Assembly (NCBI GenBank): GCA_022759035.1
Contig: JAEMQD010000128.1
Span: 1 to 46,486 of the forward strand
Length of the DNA: 46,486 nucleotides
Direction of reading: 5' to 3'
Source: Thiotrichales bacterium
GTDB taxonomy: Bacteria; Pseudomonadota; Gammaproteobacteria; Thiomicrospirales; Thiomicrospiraceae
A program made the position numbers and the translations under genes. The notes under the pieces were generated by a model. That model did not search any database and was not told the origin of the DNA. It worked only from the letters and a program-made list of their open reading frames with translations. This document shows, piece after piece, positions 7,507 to 16,663 of this stretch. The stretch's first letter is position 1, and every line of letters begins with the position of its first letter.

Positions 7507-8142
7507 ATGGCTTACACCGTCAAAGAAATTTTTTATACCTTACAAGGTGAGGGTCAACACACGGGACGTGCTGCCATTTTTTGTCGTTTTACTGGCTGCA
7601 ATCTATGGAACGGCCTATCTTCTGGGCGCGAAATAGCAACCTGCAAATTCTGTGATACCGATTTTATTGGCACAGATGGCGCACTTGGCGGAAAATACAA
7701 CGCAGAACAGCTTGCGCAAACAATCGCTTCACTGTGGCCATCACAAAGCGGTATAACACCATTTTGTGTCCTTACTGGCGGCGAACCGGCAATGCAATTT
7801 GATGAAGCACTTAAAACAGCATTACATGCATTACATATCGAAATTGCAATGGAGACAAATGGTACGGTCGCGCTAAAAGCCCAACCAGACTGGTTATGCG
7901 TTAGCCCAAAAGCCGATACAAAGCTAGTTGTCACTACTGGAGATGAACTCAAGCTAGTCTGGCCTCAACCCATGCATCCAGTTAATCCTGAAGACTTTGC
8001 CGCGCTCAATTTCAAGCATTTCTACTTACAGCCCATTGATGGACTAGCAAAAAATTATGCGCCAGACTGTGTTGCTTACTGTAAACAGCATCCACAGTGG
8101 AAACTAAGCTTACAAACACACAAAATTTTAGGTATTGAATAA
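7507..8142 (+). CDS. queE: 7-carboxy-7-deazaguanine synthase QueE
   Basis: QueE is a radical-SAM enzyme that contracts the ring of 6-carboxytetrahydropterin to 7-carboxy-7-deazaguanine on the way to queuosine and preQ0. The 211-residue protein begins with YTVKEIFYTLQGEGQHTG and has the expanded cluster motif typical of this QueE clade: Cys31, then Cys46 and Cys49 (a C-x14-C-x2-C spacing) followed by DTDF. The LTGGEPA segment marks the SAM-binding region. It stands alone on the plus strand between the sox terminator and the shared terminator with ychF; no other que genes are in the window. Confidence 0.95.
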   Translation: MAYTVKEIFYTLQGEGQHTGRAAIFCRFTGCNLWNGLSSGREIATCKFCDTDFIGTDGALGGKYNAEQLAQTIASLWPSQSGITPFCVLTGGEPAMQFDEALKTALHALHIEIAMETNGTVALKAQPDWLCVSPKADTKLVVTTGDELKLVWPQPMHPVNPEDFAALNFKHFYLQPIDGLAKNYAPDCVAYCKQHPQWKLSLQTHKILGIE

Positions 8143-8150
8143 TGGTCAAT

Positions 8151-8180
8151 AAAAAAGGAAGCACGATGACTTCCTTTTTT
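8151..8180. terminator. Bidirectional terminator between queE and ychF
   Basis: AAAAAAGGAAG (8151-8161) pairs with CTTCCTTTTTT (8170-8180) around an 8-nt loop. The A-tract and T-tract flank the stem symmetrically, so it can end queE (plus) and ychF (minus). Confidence 0.85.
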
Positions 8181-8199
8181 ATTATGCTGAATAATAAAC

Positions 8200-9291
8200 T
8201 TAAACGTTAAAACGGAAATGCATTACATCGCCATCTCTCACAATATAGTCTTTACCTTCCAAACGTAGCTTGCCTGCTTCTTTACACCCTGCTTCACCTT
8301 TATAAGTAATGAAGTCACTATAAGCCATCACCTCAGCACGAATAAAACCGCGCTCAAAATCGCTATGAATTACGCCTGCTGCCTGTGGTGCCGTTGCACC
8401 CATTGGAATTGTCCATGCACGCACTTCTTTTACACCAGCAGTAAAGTAAGTTTGAAAACCAAGTAACTGATAACCAGCGCGAATAATGCGATTTAACCCT
8501 GGCTCGGATAATCCCATTTCAGATAAAAACATCTCTTTTTCATCATCATCCAATTGAGAAATTTCTGCTTCAATTGCTGCACAAACTGGCACAACATCTG
8601 CACCCATTTCTGCTGCACGCGCGCGCACCGCATCTAAAAACGGATTATTCTCAAAGCCATCCTCAGCAACGTTTGCAATCAACATCATCGGTTTGACTGT
8701 TAGTAAATGTAAATCGTACAATTGATCTAACGCATCTTGATCTAACTTCAACTCGCGAATCAACTTCCCTTCATGGGTCGCTTTTAATGCCACTTCCATG
8801 ACTGCTTTTTTAGCTAACGCAGCCTTATCGCCCACACGCGCCGCCTTATCAACACGCAGCATCGCTTTTTCTAAACTGTCCATATCAGCAAGCACCAGCT
8901 CAGTATTAATCACTTCCAAGTCAGATAAAGGGTCAACTTTGCCCGCAACGTGAATAATATCGTCAGACTCAAAACAACGCACTACTTGCGCAATGGCATG
9001 CGCTTCACGAATGTGTGCTAAGAATTTATTACCCAAGCCTTCCCCTTTCGAGGCGCCAGCAACAATACCCGCAATGTCAACAAACTCCATGGTAGTAGGT
9101 AACACACGTTCTGGCTTAACAATGGTAGCCAATGCATCAATACGCGGATCTGGTACAGGGACAATACCCACATTAGGCTCGATGGTACAAAAAGGATAGT
9201 TTTCTGCCGCAATACCCGCCTTCGTCAGCGCATTGAATAACGTCGACTTACCGACATTTGGCAAACCTACAATACCGCATTTAAAACCCAT
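8200..9291 (-). CDS. ychF: Redox-responsive OBG-family ATPase YchF
   Basis: YchF is a conserved ribosome-associated P-loop NTPase of the Obg family that prefers ATP. The 363-residue product is full length: P-loop GLPNVGKST near residues 8-16, the switch segment [21 protein letters not shown] (about 70-90), a central coiled-coil insert, and a C-terminal TGS domain (about 280-363) ending HFRFNV. It lies 5 bp after pth, continuing the prs-rplY-pth-ychF order known from Pseudomonas and relatives. Confidence 0.97.
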   Translation of the reverse strand: MGFKCGIVGLPNVGKSTLFNALTKAGIAAENYPFCTIEPNVGIVPVPDPRIDALATIVKPERVLPTTMEFVDIAGIVAGASKGEGLGNKFLAHIREAHAIAQVVRCFESDDIIHVAGKVDPLSDLEVINTELVLADMDSLEKAMLRVDKAARVGDKAALAKKAVMEVALKATHEGKLIRELKLDQDALDQLYDLHLLTVKPMMLIANVAEDGFENNPFLDAVRARAAEMGADVVPVCAAIEAEISQLDDDEKEMFLSEMGLSEPGLNRIIRAGYQLLGFQTYFTAGVKEVRAWTIPMGATAPQAAGVIHSDFERGFIRAEVMAYSDFITYKGEAGCKEAGKLRLEGKDYIVRDGDVMHFRFNV

Positions 9292-9296
9292 TTCGA

Positions 9297-9872
9297 CTAT
9301 CCTTTTGTATGTAGTTTATTCATTGCTAAAGGCATCTTATCATCCATAAGCAAGTCCATTACATGCAAACTGCGCGCAATGGCATTATCAATGGCATCGC
9401 GCTCTTGTTTAGCGCAAGGATGCAACACATAGTTAGCGACTTGACTTGCATGACCAGGATGACCAATACCTAAACGCAGTCGCATAAACTCCTGCGTTCC
9501 TAATGCCTTAATCATATCTTTAAGGCCATTATGCCCACCTGCACCGCCGCCGACTTTTAAACGTGCTTCCCCTGGTTGAATATCCAGTTCGTCATGAATC
9601 GCTAAAATCGCCTGCGGTGAAATCTTGTAAAAATTGGCTAGCGCAGCAACAGCCATGCCGCTTCGGTTCATAAAGGTTGTTGGTTTTAACAACCAAACTT
9701 CTACACCATGCACATTCGCTTTTGCAACCTGACCAAAAAATTTTGTTTGGAGCGAAAAGTGCGTTTTCCACACTTCAGCCAAAGCATCAACAAAGAAAAA
9801 GCCAGCATTGTGCCGCGTAGTCTCATATTCTTTGCCTGGATTTCCCAAGCCGACAATGAGTTGCGGCACCAT
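9297..9872 (-). CDS. pth: Peptidyl-tRNA hydrolase Pth
   Basis: Pth hydrolyses peptidyl-tRNAs released prematurely from ribosomes. I choose ATG 9872 because AAGGAAAG lies just upstream and the product then begins [13 protein letters not shown]; a 15-residue upstream extension is basic and unlike the family. With this start the catalytic set is Asn11 and His21, and the downstream signatures FMNRSG, HDELD and [12 protein letters not shown] are all present. At 191 residues it matches the usual length. It is followed closely by ychF. Confidence 0.96.
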   Translation of the reverse strand: MVPQLIVGLGNPGKEYETTRHNAGFFFVDALAEVWKTHFSLQTKFFGQVAKANVHGVEVWLLKPTTFMNRSGMAVAALANFYKISPQAILAIHDELDIQPGEARLKVGGGAGGHNGLKDMIKALGTQEFMRLRLGIGHPGHASQVANYVLHPCAKQERDAIDNAIARSLHVMDLLMDDKMPLAMNKLHTKG

Positions 9873-9951
9873 ACTGGCTTTCCTTTTTCGAACTAAACTC
9901 GCCTTATTTCGTAACAACTTTGTATAAAAGCGTCACGAGCAGACTATACTC

Positions 9952-10073
9952 AAAAGCGTCAATGAGCTTGGCTCAGGCGAGACGCAAGCTGCACAGAACA
10001 GGAATGTACATCAGCACATGCGCAGTTCGAGCACAGCTTGCAACAAAGCATCAGCCAAGCGTAATCAGCTTTT
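9952..10073. repeat. Imperfect palindromic element between rplY and pth
   Basis: The roughly 200-bp gap between pth and rplY holds a long imperfect inverted repeat. Matching arm pieces occur in mirror order: AAAAGC (about 9952-9957) with GCTTTT (10068-10073), GCTTGGCT (9966-9973) with AGCCAAGC (10053-10060), and GCAAGCTG (9984-9991) with CAGCTTGC (10034-10041). The centre (9992-10033) has no coding sense. The style resembles dispersed intergenic palindromes, but only one copy is recognised here. Confidence 0.5.
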
Positions 10074-10656
10074 AGCGTTTCTTAGATTTTCCGAGACCAA
10101 CAACCGCTTGGTCATAGTCAGAGTTACCATGCAACAATGCTGTCGCAGCAACACCAGCAGGCAATACCAAGTCTGATAAACGGATACGCGTATTTTCTTC
10201 CATCTTAGATACATCTACCTTAATAACTGAAGGTAAATTATCTGGCAAACAACGTACTTCAACATCCACTTGGAAGAATGTCATTACACCACCAGCTTTC
10301 ACGCCAGGTGCAATATCCGCACCAACGAAGTCTAATGGGATGCGCTTGTAGATCATACGAGCATTATCTAAACGTTGTAAGTCAACGTGCATGATTTGTG
10401 GCTTAGCTGGATGGCGCTGTACGGCCTTAATAACAACAACCGCTTCTTCCGCTAACCCTTTAATTGTAATTGGGCTGTTAAACACAGCGTCATCATCAAA
10501 AGCGTGCACAAGAAAGTTGTGATTTAGCGTGATGCTTGTTGGTGCTTTGTTAGCGCCATAAATAATAGCAGGAACCAAACCAGCGTGACGCAGGCGGCGG
10601 CTCGCACCTTTCCCTTCGTCTGTGCGCTGCTGCGCTTCCCAAATACGAGTTGTCAT
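10072..10656 (-). CDS. rplY: Large-subunit ribosomal protein bL25 (general stress protein Ctc form)
   Basis: bL25 binds 5S rRNA in the 50S subunit. The start is ATG 10656, with GGAG six bases upstream; the frame could begin at a TTG four codons earlier, but that codon overlaps the ribosome-binding site. The 194-residue product is the long CTC form: N-terminal 5S-rRNA-binding domain (RRLRHAGLVPAIIYG, about residues 20-34) and a C-terminal beta domain. It sits between prs and pth in the usual order. A hairpin with a T5 tract separates it from prs. Confidence 0.96.
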   Translation of the reverse strand: MTTRIWEAQQRTDEGKGASRRLRHAGLVPAIIYGANKAPTSITLNHNFLVHAFDDDAVFNSPITIKGLAEEAVVVIKAVQRHPAKPQIMHVDLQRLDNARMIYKRIPLDFVGADIAPGVKAGGVMTFFQVDVEVRCLPDNLPSVIKVDVSKMEENTRIRLSDLVLPAGVAATALLHGNSDYDQAVVGLGKSKKR

Positions 10657-10680
10657 AATAGACTCCAATGTGTGTCATTT

Positions 10681-10713
10681 AAAAACGTGCAAGGACGCGA
10701 CCATCCCTTGCAC
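10681..10713 (-). terminator. Hairpin with short T-tract between prs and rplY
   Basis: On the minus strand GTGCAAGG (10713-10706) pairs with CCTTGCAC (10694-10687) around an 11-nt loop, followed by GTTTTT. The stem is fair but the T-tract short, so this may be a partial terminator that lowers rplY relative to prs. Confidence 0.55.
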
Positions 10714-10727
10714 ACGAAAGGGCGGAA

Positions 10728-11702
10728 TTATACCCCAACTTTAGGAGAAACAAAAGAGGCCATCATCGAACTGACTGACTCTTCCTCGTGAACGCGACGA
10801 ATCGTTTCACCTAATAATGGAGCAATCGACAATTGACGCACTTTTGCACAAGCTTGTGCCTCTAACGATAATGGAATTGTGTCTGTAACGACCAATTCAT
10901 CAATAACGGATTCATTTAAATTCTTAATTGCTGGTCCAGATAAAACAGCGTGCGTGCAGTATGCGCGAACACTTAAAGCACCGCGTTCTTTTAGTGCCGC
11001 TGCTGCTTTACAAAGTGTTCCTGCTGTGTCGACCATATCGTCAATTAATACGCAATGTTGACCATCAACGTCACCAATAATATTCATTACTTCAGCGACA
11101 TTCGCTTGTGGACGACGTTTATCGATAATCGCCAATTCTGCATCTAACTGTTTTGCCACTGCGCGCGCACGTACTACGCCACCAACATCAGGAGAAACAA
11201 CACGAACAGGACGTCCCATTGCGCGCACATCCTGTACAAATAAAGGCGAAGCATAAACGTTATCAACTGGGATATCAAAAAAGCCCTGAATTTGATCAGA
11301 ATGCAAATCAACGGTTAACACACGATCTGCACCAGCTGCAGTAATCATATTTGCAGTGAGTTTTGCTGTAATCGGGACACGCGCTGAGTTAACTCGACGA
11401 TCTTGACGTGCAAAGCCATAATAAGGAATTACCGCCGTAATACGTTTAGCTGATGCACGTTTTAATGCATCGATAATAACCAGCATCTCCATGAGATTAC
11501 CAGCAGGGTCTGGCGTACAAGTCGGCTGAACAACATAGATATCCATGCCGCGCACAGATTCTTTAATTTCAACCTGAATTTCACCATCGCTAAAGCGACC
11601 TACGGTGCTTTCGCCAAGATGCATAGTTAAGGATTGCGCAATTCTCTCAGCAAGCACTAAATTAGCATTACCAGAGAAAATAAGAAATTCATTTTTAGCC
11701 AC
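10728..11702 (-). CDS. prs: Ribose-phosphate pyrophosphokinase
   Basis: Prs makes PRPP from ribose 5-phosphate and ATP, feeding purine, pyrimidine, histidine and tryptophan synthesis. I start at GTG 11702 ([15 protein letters not shown]), preceded by AAAAGGA; the open frame continues upstream through the tRNA-Gln gene and cannot be coding there. Family signatures are intact: [35 protein letters not shown] and the PRPP loop [14 protein letters not shown]. It is 325 residues, close to the usual 315. It lies about 57 bp downstream of tRNA-Gln and probably shares its transcript. Confidence 0.96.
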   Translation of the reverse strand: MAKNEFLIFSGNANLVLAERIAQSLTMHLGESTVGRFSDGEIQVEIKESVRGMDIYVVQPTCTPDPAGNLMEMLVIIDALKRASAKRITAVIPYYGFARQDRRVNSARVPITAKLTANMITAAGADRVLTVDLHSDQIQGFFDIPVDNVYASPLFVQDVRAMGRPVRVVSPDVGGVVRARAVAKQLDAELAIIDKRRPQANVAEVMNIIGDVDGQHCVLIDDMVDTAGTLCKAAAALKERGALSVRAYCTHAVLSGPAIKNLNESVIDELVVTDTIPLSLEAQACAKVRQLSIAPLLGETIRRVHEEESVSSMMASFVSPKVGV

Positions 11703-11758
11703 GATGAAAAGATCCTTTTGGGACTTTTTGCTGTGAAAGCAGAGAAGTGTAAGTTTGA

Positions 11759-11833
11759 TGGCTGGGCCGGCTGGATTCGAACCAACGCATGGCGGGATCA
11801 AAACCCGCTGCCTTACCGCTTGGCGACGGCCCA
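11759..11833 (-). tRNA. tRNA-Gln (anticodon UUG)
   Basis: On the minus strand the 75-nt sequence folds as a tRNA: acceptor TGGGCCG (5' end at 11833) pairs with CGGCCCA, discriminator G, and an encoded CCA at 11761-11759. The T-loop is GTTCGAATC, and the anticodon loop TTTTGAT gives anticodon TTG. The U1-A72 pair is characteristic of glutamine tRNAs. It precedes prs, as in Pseudomonas and relatives. Confidence 0.97.
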
Positions 11834-11852
11834 ATCAATTTGCTATTTGCGT

Positions 11853-11880
11853 ATTATAACCACTAGACCAAAATTTGCAA
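11853..11880 (-). promoter_or_regulatory. Sigma-70 promoter for tRNA-Gln and prs
   Basis: On the minus strand TTGCAA (11880-11875), a 16-bp spacer and a perfect TATAAT (11858-11853) lie about 20 bp before the tRNA 5' end. The -35 box falls within the last codons of rlmKL. Confidence 0.8.
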
Positions 11881-14076
11881 GCCCCAGACCTGATGAATTT
11901 TAGGATTTCGCGCAAAGTCAAAACCGATACTGAGCTTAGTCAGATCAGTTATCTGCCAACCCATCTCGTCCATAGCTTCAGTATTTAATTTAAAGCCTCG
12001 CAAATTTGTTGAAAAGACTAATCTACCACCTGGTGCTAACAACATACCCATATCGGCAATCATTTTGACGTGATCTCGTTGCACATCAAGCGTTCCTGCC
12101 ATCTTTTTGGAATTAGAGAAACTTGGTGGATCACAGAAAATCAAGTCATATTGCGGACGTGCATGTTTTGGCAAACTTGCCATCGCATTTAACCAATCCA
12201 ATACATCATCACGTTCCCAATAAAGCTTTTGATCCACATAAGGCAAACCATTATCTTCCGCATTTTCCTGAGCCCAACCTAGGTAGGTTTTTGACAAGTC
12301 AACGCTGGTTACACTTGCTGCACCAGCTTTGGCCATATGCACGCTTGCTGAACCTGTATAGCAAAACAAATTCAAACAATGCTTCCCTTTGGCCTGCCCC
12401 GCCAACCATAAACGAATGGGGCGATGGTCTAAAAACAAACCTGTATCCAAATAGCCAGTTAAGTCGACCAGAAAATGACAATCCCCTTCTCTTACCCAGT
12501 CGTAGGTATGTTGGTTAGACTGCACTTCGTATTGCTGATCTCCTTTTTGCACCTGTCGGCGCTTAAAATGAAAGTTTTCAGCAGGAATATTGAGCACTTC
12601 TGGCAACACCGACATCCCTTCAAATAAGCGACGACGCGCCGCTTTTTCATCCACAGAGCGTGGCGGTGCATATTCTTGTACCTGTACCCAATCATTTTTC
12701 TCGGCATGATAAATATCAATAGCAAAGGCATATTCTGGCATATCTGCATCGTAAACACGGTAGGCATAAACGCCTTCTTTCTGCGCTTGCTTGCTTAACT
12801 GCTTTAGATTTTTACGCAGGCGGTTCGCAAACATTTGCGCACCTTCGCTTTGCGCTAAGTTGGCTCTACCCTCTACCACTTCTGCAACCAAGTTTAAGCC
12901 AATCGTAATTGGTGTCACTTTAATGGCTTGTTCATGCAAAGTAAGGCGCAATAATTTGCCTTCTAGCGGCCCATTGGCAAAAGCATGTATTTTTTCTGCA
13001 CGCAACCCCAACCAATGACCCAAGGTTTCATTGCTCGTATAAATAGCAGCTTGCCAATCTGGGCACTCAGCAAGCAAGGTTTTCCCTAACAATTGATAGA
13101 CTGGCTTCAAAGACAACTCATCACCTAATCTTTCGCCATATGGGGGATTGGTCACAACCAACCCTTTAGGCCAGCCAGGATTTTGCCATTTCCCCAAAGG
13201 TAAGGCTTCAAAGTGAATACCATCTACCAAACCCGCGCGTCGCGCATTATCTACCGCTTTTTGTAGCACCCATTGATTTAAATCAAAACCAATTAATTTG
13301 GGCAATTGTTTTAGTCCTTGCTCGCGCCGTTGACGCGCGTCAAGCACCAATTCGGACCAGAGCGCGGCATCAAAACATGCATGGCGACGCAAACCAACAC
13401 TGTCCGCTTTCATTAAACCTGGAGCAATATCTGCTGCAATCCATGCACCCTCGATCAGCAAAGTACCACTACCGCACATAGGATCAAGTAACGTACCACC
13501 ATTTTGCGCAATCGCTGGCCAACCTGCTTTAATCAACAAGCCAGCAGCAAGTGTTTCTCGCATTGGTGCAGCGCCAGCCTCTAAACGATAGCCTCGCGCA
13601 TGCAACCCATAACCAGACATATCTACCGCCAAAGAAAAACGTCCATGATCAGCCCACGCCTGTAAACGCAAGTCGGGCATTTCTGTATCAACTGACGGAC
13701 GTGTCCCTGTGTGTTCACGATACCAATCTACAATATAGTCTTTAACCTTTTGTTCACCAAACTGTGTATTACGAATAAAAGGTAACTTACCATGAAACTC
13801 AATTTCTAATCGACCTGTTGGCTTTAACCAGTGCGTCCAGCTAACTGCTTGCACTAAAGCTTGCATATCTGAGGCTTCCAGAACTTCGCCTTCTGTTAAA
13901 ACCAACATAATACGACTCGCCAACCGCGACCAAAGCACAGCCTTATAGGCAGCAGCCAGTCCACCCCAAAACCAAACACCGTGCGGCGCTTCTTTTACTT
14001 CTAAGCCTAGACTGCGCAACTCGTCAGCCAACAACGGTGCCAAGCCACGACTACAACTGGCTAATCCTTTATCCAT
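11863..14076 (-). CDS. rlmL: Bifunctional 23S rRNA methyltransferase RlmKL
   Basis: This fusion enzyme makes m2G2445 (RlmL half) and m7G2069 (RlmK half) in 23S rRNA. The 737-residue protein has a THUMP domain (about residues 50-165), a first Rossmann methyltransferase with DPMCGSGTLLIEGAWIA and the catalytic NPPYGER motif, and a second one with LNLFCYTGSASVHMAKAG and FCDPPSFSNSKKM. E. coli RlmKL is about 702 residues, so length fits. It occupies the place where lolB and ispE flank tRNA-Gln-prs in other gammaproteobacteria. Its 3' end carries the promoter of the tRNA-Gln-prs transcript. Confidence 0.97.
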   Translation of the reverse strand: MDKGLASCSRGLAPLLADELRSLGLEVKEAPHGVWFWGGLAAAYKAVLWSRLASRIMLVLTEGEVLEASDMQALVQAVSWTHWLKPTGRLEIEFHGKLPFIRNTQFGEQKVKDYIVDWYREHTGTRPSVDTEMPDLRLQAWADHGRFSLAVDMSGYGLHARGYRLEAGAAPMRETLAAGLLIKAGWPAIAQNGGTLLDPMCGSGTLLIEGAWIAADIAPGLMKADSVGLRRHACFDAALWSELVLDARQRREQGLKQLPKLIGFDLNQWVLQKAVDNARRAGLVDGIHFEALPLGKWQNPGWPKGLVVTNPPYGERLGDELSLKPVYQLLGKTLLAECPDWQAAIYTSNETLGHWLGLRAEKIHAFANGPLEGKLLRLTLHEQAIKVTPITIGLNLVAEVVEGRANLAQSEGAQMFANRLRKNLKQLSKQAQKEGVYAYRVYDADMPEYAFAIDIYHAEKNDWVQVQEYAPPRSVDEKAARRRLFEGMSVLPEVLNIPAENFHFKRRQVQKGDQQYEVQSNQHTYDWVREGDCHFLVDLTGYLDTGLFLDHRPIRLWLAGQAKGKHCLNLFCYTGSASVHMAKAGAASVTSVDLSKTYLGWAQENAEDNGLPYVDQKLYWERDDVLDWLNAMASLPKHARPQYDLIFCDPPSFSNSKKMAGTLDVQRDHVKMIADMGMLLAPGGRLVFSTNLRGFKLNTEAMDEMGWQITDLTKLSIGFDFARNPKIHQVWGLQILV

Positions 14077-14180
14077 AACAATTCCTGTGTTTTTTAGAAT
14101 GCAAAACCTTGCACCATTTTCGATTGTGCATTATTGTAACCGTTTATATCATTTCGATTACGAGAAAGAGCGCGAAAATC

Positions 14181-14993
14181 ATGTCAAGACACAGCACTTA
14201 TCTATGGCTTTTAACGCTATTATTGACGATTCATGTGCCAAGCTTCGCCGCAGACTTGGCGGTAGGCGATCGCGTTTGGATTGACATGCCCGCGGCAAAC
14301 ATCAATGATGACGCTTATGGTGAAGGCAAAATAACGGCTTTTGTTGATCAAAAAACAACGCGCGTTTTTGTACAAGCAATTACCACCAGCAAAGCATTTT
14401 CTTCTGGCGCAAGCTGTACACCAACAATGGATGAACGCGCAGCATGGCAAACACCCGAAGTGTTACGCAATCAAGAAACAAAGACCTTTTTAAACGCCCA
14501 GCTCATGCCATGGACCGTAGGATACAATCGTTACTATGAACGTCAAAACTGGTTACACTCTTTTCTAAAATGGAAAGATCACCACCCAGTTATTGAGCGT
14601 TCGCAACTCGTTGAAGATCAACGCATTGCACAGTCACGCGGCATGAATGACCTTGCAGCGGTAAGTGCGCTTATTTTGATGGATTATGATAGCAATCAAG
14701 GCGAAAACTTCCACATTTATCCGCTGATTGAACGCGTTCCGCGTACCAGCAAACTCCTCGCAGAAATTCAAACCATTTTTAAGCAACATCCGTCGCTTAA
14801 AGCACTTTGGTTCAGCCCAAGCAGAGATACAAATGAGTTAAACAAAAATAGTTATACTTTTTTTATGATTCAAGCCATTGATAAAGTCGTGGAAGATGCG
14901 CAAAGCAATCGTCGTTTATTAAGCAAAGACTTCAACGATCATCCAGAAGTTAAAGCACTAGACACTTTATTAACCCAATTTAAACGTTCGTAA
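14181..14993 (+). CDS. Exported protein of unknown function
   Basis: I do not recognise the family. Starting at ATG 14181 the 270-residue product has a clear Sec signal (basic start, hydrophobic LLTLLLTI, cleavage near VPSFA at about residue 23). The mature protein begins with AVGDRVWIDMP, a small beta, SH3-like segment, then a largely helical region with WTVGYNRYYERQNWLHSFLKWKDHH, so it is probably periplasmic. The frame is open 24 codons further upstream, but that would place the hydrophobic stretch internally. The stop overlaps the dedA-like start by one base (TAATG), indicating coupling with the DedA protein. Confidence 0.8.
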   Translation: MSRHSTYLWLLTLLLTIHVPSFAADLAVGDRVWIDMPAANINDDAYGEGKITAFVDQKTTRVFVQAITTSKAFSSGASCTPTMDERAAWQTPEVLRNQETKTFLNAQLMPWTVGYNRYYERQNWLHSFLKWKDHHPVIERSQLVEDQRIAQSRGMNDLAAVSALILMDYDSNQGENFHIYPLIERVPRTSKLLAEIQTIFKQHPSLKALWFSPSRDTNELNKNSYTFFMIQAIDKVVEDAQSNRRLLSKDFNDHPEVKALDTLLTQFKRS

Positions 14994-15616
14994 TGAGTGA
15001 ATACATTGACATCATCAACCATTGGGTTTTACTAAACCAAAACCATGCTTGGTGGGTTATTTTTTTAATTGCTTTTGTTGAGTCTATGGTTATTTTGGGT
15101 ATCTTGGTTCCAGGGCTACCCTTTATGCTTATGCTTGGCGGACTCATTGCAACGCAAGTCCTGAATCCTTGGTTAGTCATTTTTTGGTGTGTTGTCGGTG
15201 CTGTTGTTGGCGATGGCCTAAGCTTTTGGATTGGTCAGCGCTATAAGTACCATGTATTGCAGCTTTGGCCACTTAACAAACATCCAGAATGGGTAACCCA
15301 AGGGGAAGACTTTTTTACCCGCTGGGGCGGTGTTTCGATTCTTATCGGTCGTTTTTTTGGCCCTTTACGCGCTACTGTCCCTGTGCTTGCGGGTATTCTT
15401 GGTATGCACCGCGTCAAGTTTACCTTATGGAATATCCTTTCCGCGATGATTTGGGCGCCTGCGTATCTTGCCCCTGGTTTTGCCTTGGGTTGGTTAGCAG
15501 ACCAAAGCGAACAAGCCGCATGGATAGCAATCACCATCGTTATTATCGGCATTATTAGCTACTGGCTATGGGGTCGATTCAAACGCGTTAACAACAAAGA
15601 CAACGCAACACCATAG
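14993..15616 (+). CDS. DedA-family inner-membrane protein
   Basis: DedA (SNARE-associated PF09335) proteins are inner-membrane transporters; some members recycle undecaprenyl phosphate across the membrane. This 207-residue member has the hallmark ESMVILGILVPGLPFML (residues about 23-40), GDGLSFWIGQRY, and the conserved arginine segment GRFFGPLRATVPVLAG. The membrane topology (re-entrant loops, several helices, ending in a WLWGRFKR basic tail) fits. It is coupled to the upstream unknown exported protein. Which lipid it handles cannot be told. Confidence 0.92.
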   Translation: MSEYIDIINHWVLLNQNHAWWVIFLIAFVESMVILGILVPGLPFMLMLGGLIATQVLNPWLVIFWCVVGAVVGDGLSFWIGQRYKYHVLQLWPLNKHPEWVTQGEDFFTRWGGVSILIGRFFGPLRATVPVLAGILGMHRVKFTLWNILSAMIWAPAYLAPGFALGWLADQSEQAAWIAITIVIIGIISYWLWGRFKRVNNKDNATP

Positions 15617-15679
15617 ACCCAACTCTGCGCTTTGGTTACAATAGCGCACTATGTTAACTGACCTTACCCAATAGAGTTT

Positions 15680-16648
15680 ATGACGATAGACCGTATACGC
15701 GATTGCATTAGCGACGACTTATTAGCGACCGACAAACTCATTTTGTCGCGCCTGAGCTCCGACGTTGCACTCATTAATCAAATCGGCCACCACATTATTC
15801 ATAGTGGTGGCAAGCGTATTCGTCCGCTTATTGTCCTTTTAGCAGCACGTGCTTGCCGATATGAAGGAACGCATCACCATACAATGGCCGCGGTGATTGA
15901 GTTCATTCATACCTCAACATTATTGCATGATGACGTCGTTGATGAAGCAGATACGCGACGAGGCAAAGCAACGGCTAATGCTCATTGGGGAAATGCTGCT
16001 AGCGTGTTAGTTGGCGACTTTCTTTATTCACGTTCTTTCCAAATGATGGTAGAACCAGAAAACTTACGCGTGCTTGAAATTATGGCCGAGGCAACAAATA
16101 CCATTGCTGCTGGCGAAGTATTACAACTTCTAAACTGTAATGATCCTGATACGGATAGTGCACGCTACTACGAAGTAATTTATCGTAAAACAGCAAAACT
16201 GTTTGAAGCTGCTGCAAGCATTGGCGCAGTACTCGCGCAACAAGACATCACCATTGAAAGCGCGTTAGCTTGCTACGGCAAAGAACTAGGTAACGCTTAC
16301 CAACTAATCGATGATGTCTTAGACTATACGGCAGACGAGCAAGCGCTCGGCAAAACTATTGGCAAAGACCTTGCCGAAGGCAAGCCCACCTTGCCACTTA
16401 TTCTTGCACTAGCGCGCGCAACGCCTGAAGAACAAACAATGATGCGAGAAGCGATTCGCCTAGGCGATACACAGCACATTCAGACAATAACAGCAATTAT
16501 TTTTCGTACTGGCGCAATTGAAGACACGATGCAACAAGCGCGCCAAGCATCACAAAATGCAGTTAACGCCCTATCGGTTCTTGTTGATAGCCCTTATAAG
16601 CAGGCATTGATTGACCTTGCCTTGCTTGCTGTTGCCAGAACATATTAA
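15680..16648 (+). CDS. ispB: Octaprenyl diphosphate synthase (polyprenyl synthetase)
   Basis: IspB extends farnesyl diphosphate with isopentenyl units to make the ubiquinone or menaquinone side chain. The 322-residue protein has the two aspartate-rich motifs of trans-prenyltransferases, LLHDDVVDEADTRRG (first) and LIDDVLDYTAD (second), plus GGKRIRP near residue 42. Chain length cannot be read safely, but similarity is to the gammaproteobacterial IspB group. It faces the convergent minus-strand signalling module, with only about 15 bp between stop codons. Confidence 0.94.
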   Translation: MTIDRIRDCISDDLLATDKLILSRLSSDVALINQIGHHIIHSGGKRIRPLIVLLAARACRYEGTHHHTMAAVIEFIHTSTLLHDDVVDEADTRRGKATANAHWGNAASVLVGDFLYSRSFQMMVEPENLRVLEIMAEATNTIAAGEVLQLLNCNDPDTDSARYYEVIYRKTAKLFEAAASIGAVLAQQDITIESALACYGKELGNAYQLIDDVLDYTADEQALGKTIGKDLAEGKPTLPLILALARATPEEQTMMREAIRLGDTQHIQTITAIIFRTGAIEDTMQQARQASQNAVNALSVLVDSPYKQALIDLALLAVARTY

Positions 16649-16663
16649 GCACAAACGTCAAGA

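Noticed and set aside
11703-11834. N-terminal extension of Prs
   Set aside because: The extension would translate the tRNA-Gln gene; the Prs family start fits GTG 11702.
12123-12518. 131-residue plus-strand frame opposite rlmKL
   Set aside because: It mirrors the conserved RlmK half and has no ribosome-binding site.
14109-14180. Upstream extension of the exported protein
   Set aside because: A later ATG gives a proper signal peptide; the extension would place the hydrophobic stretch internally.
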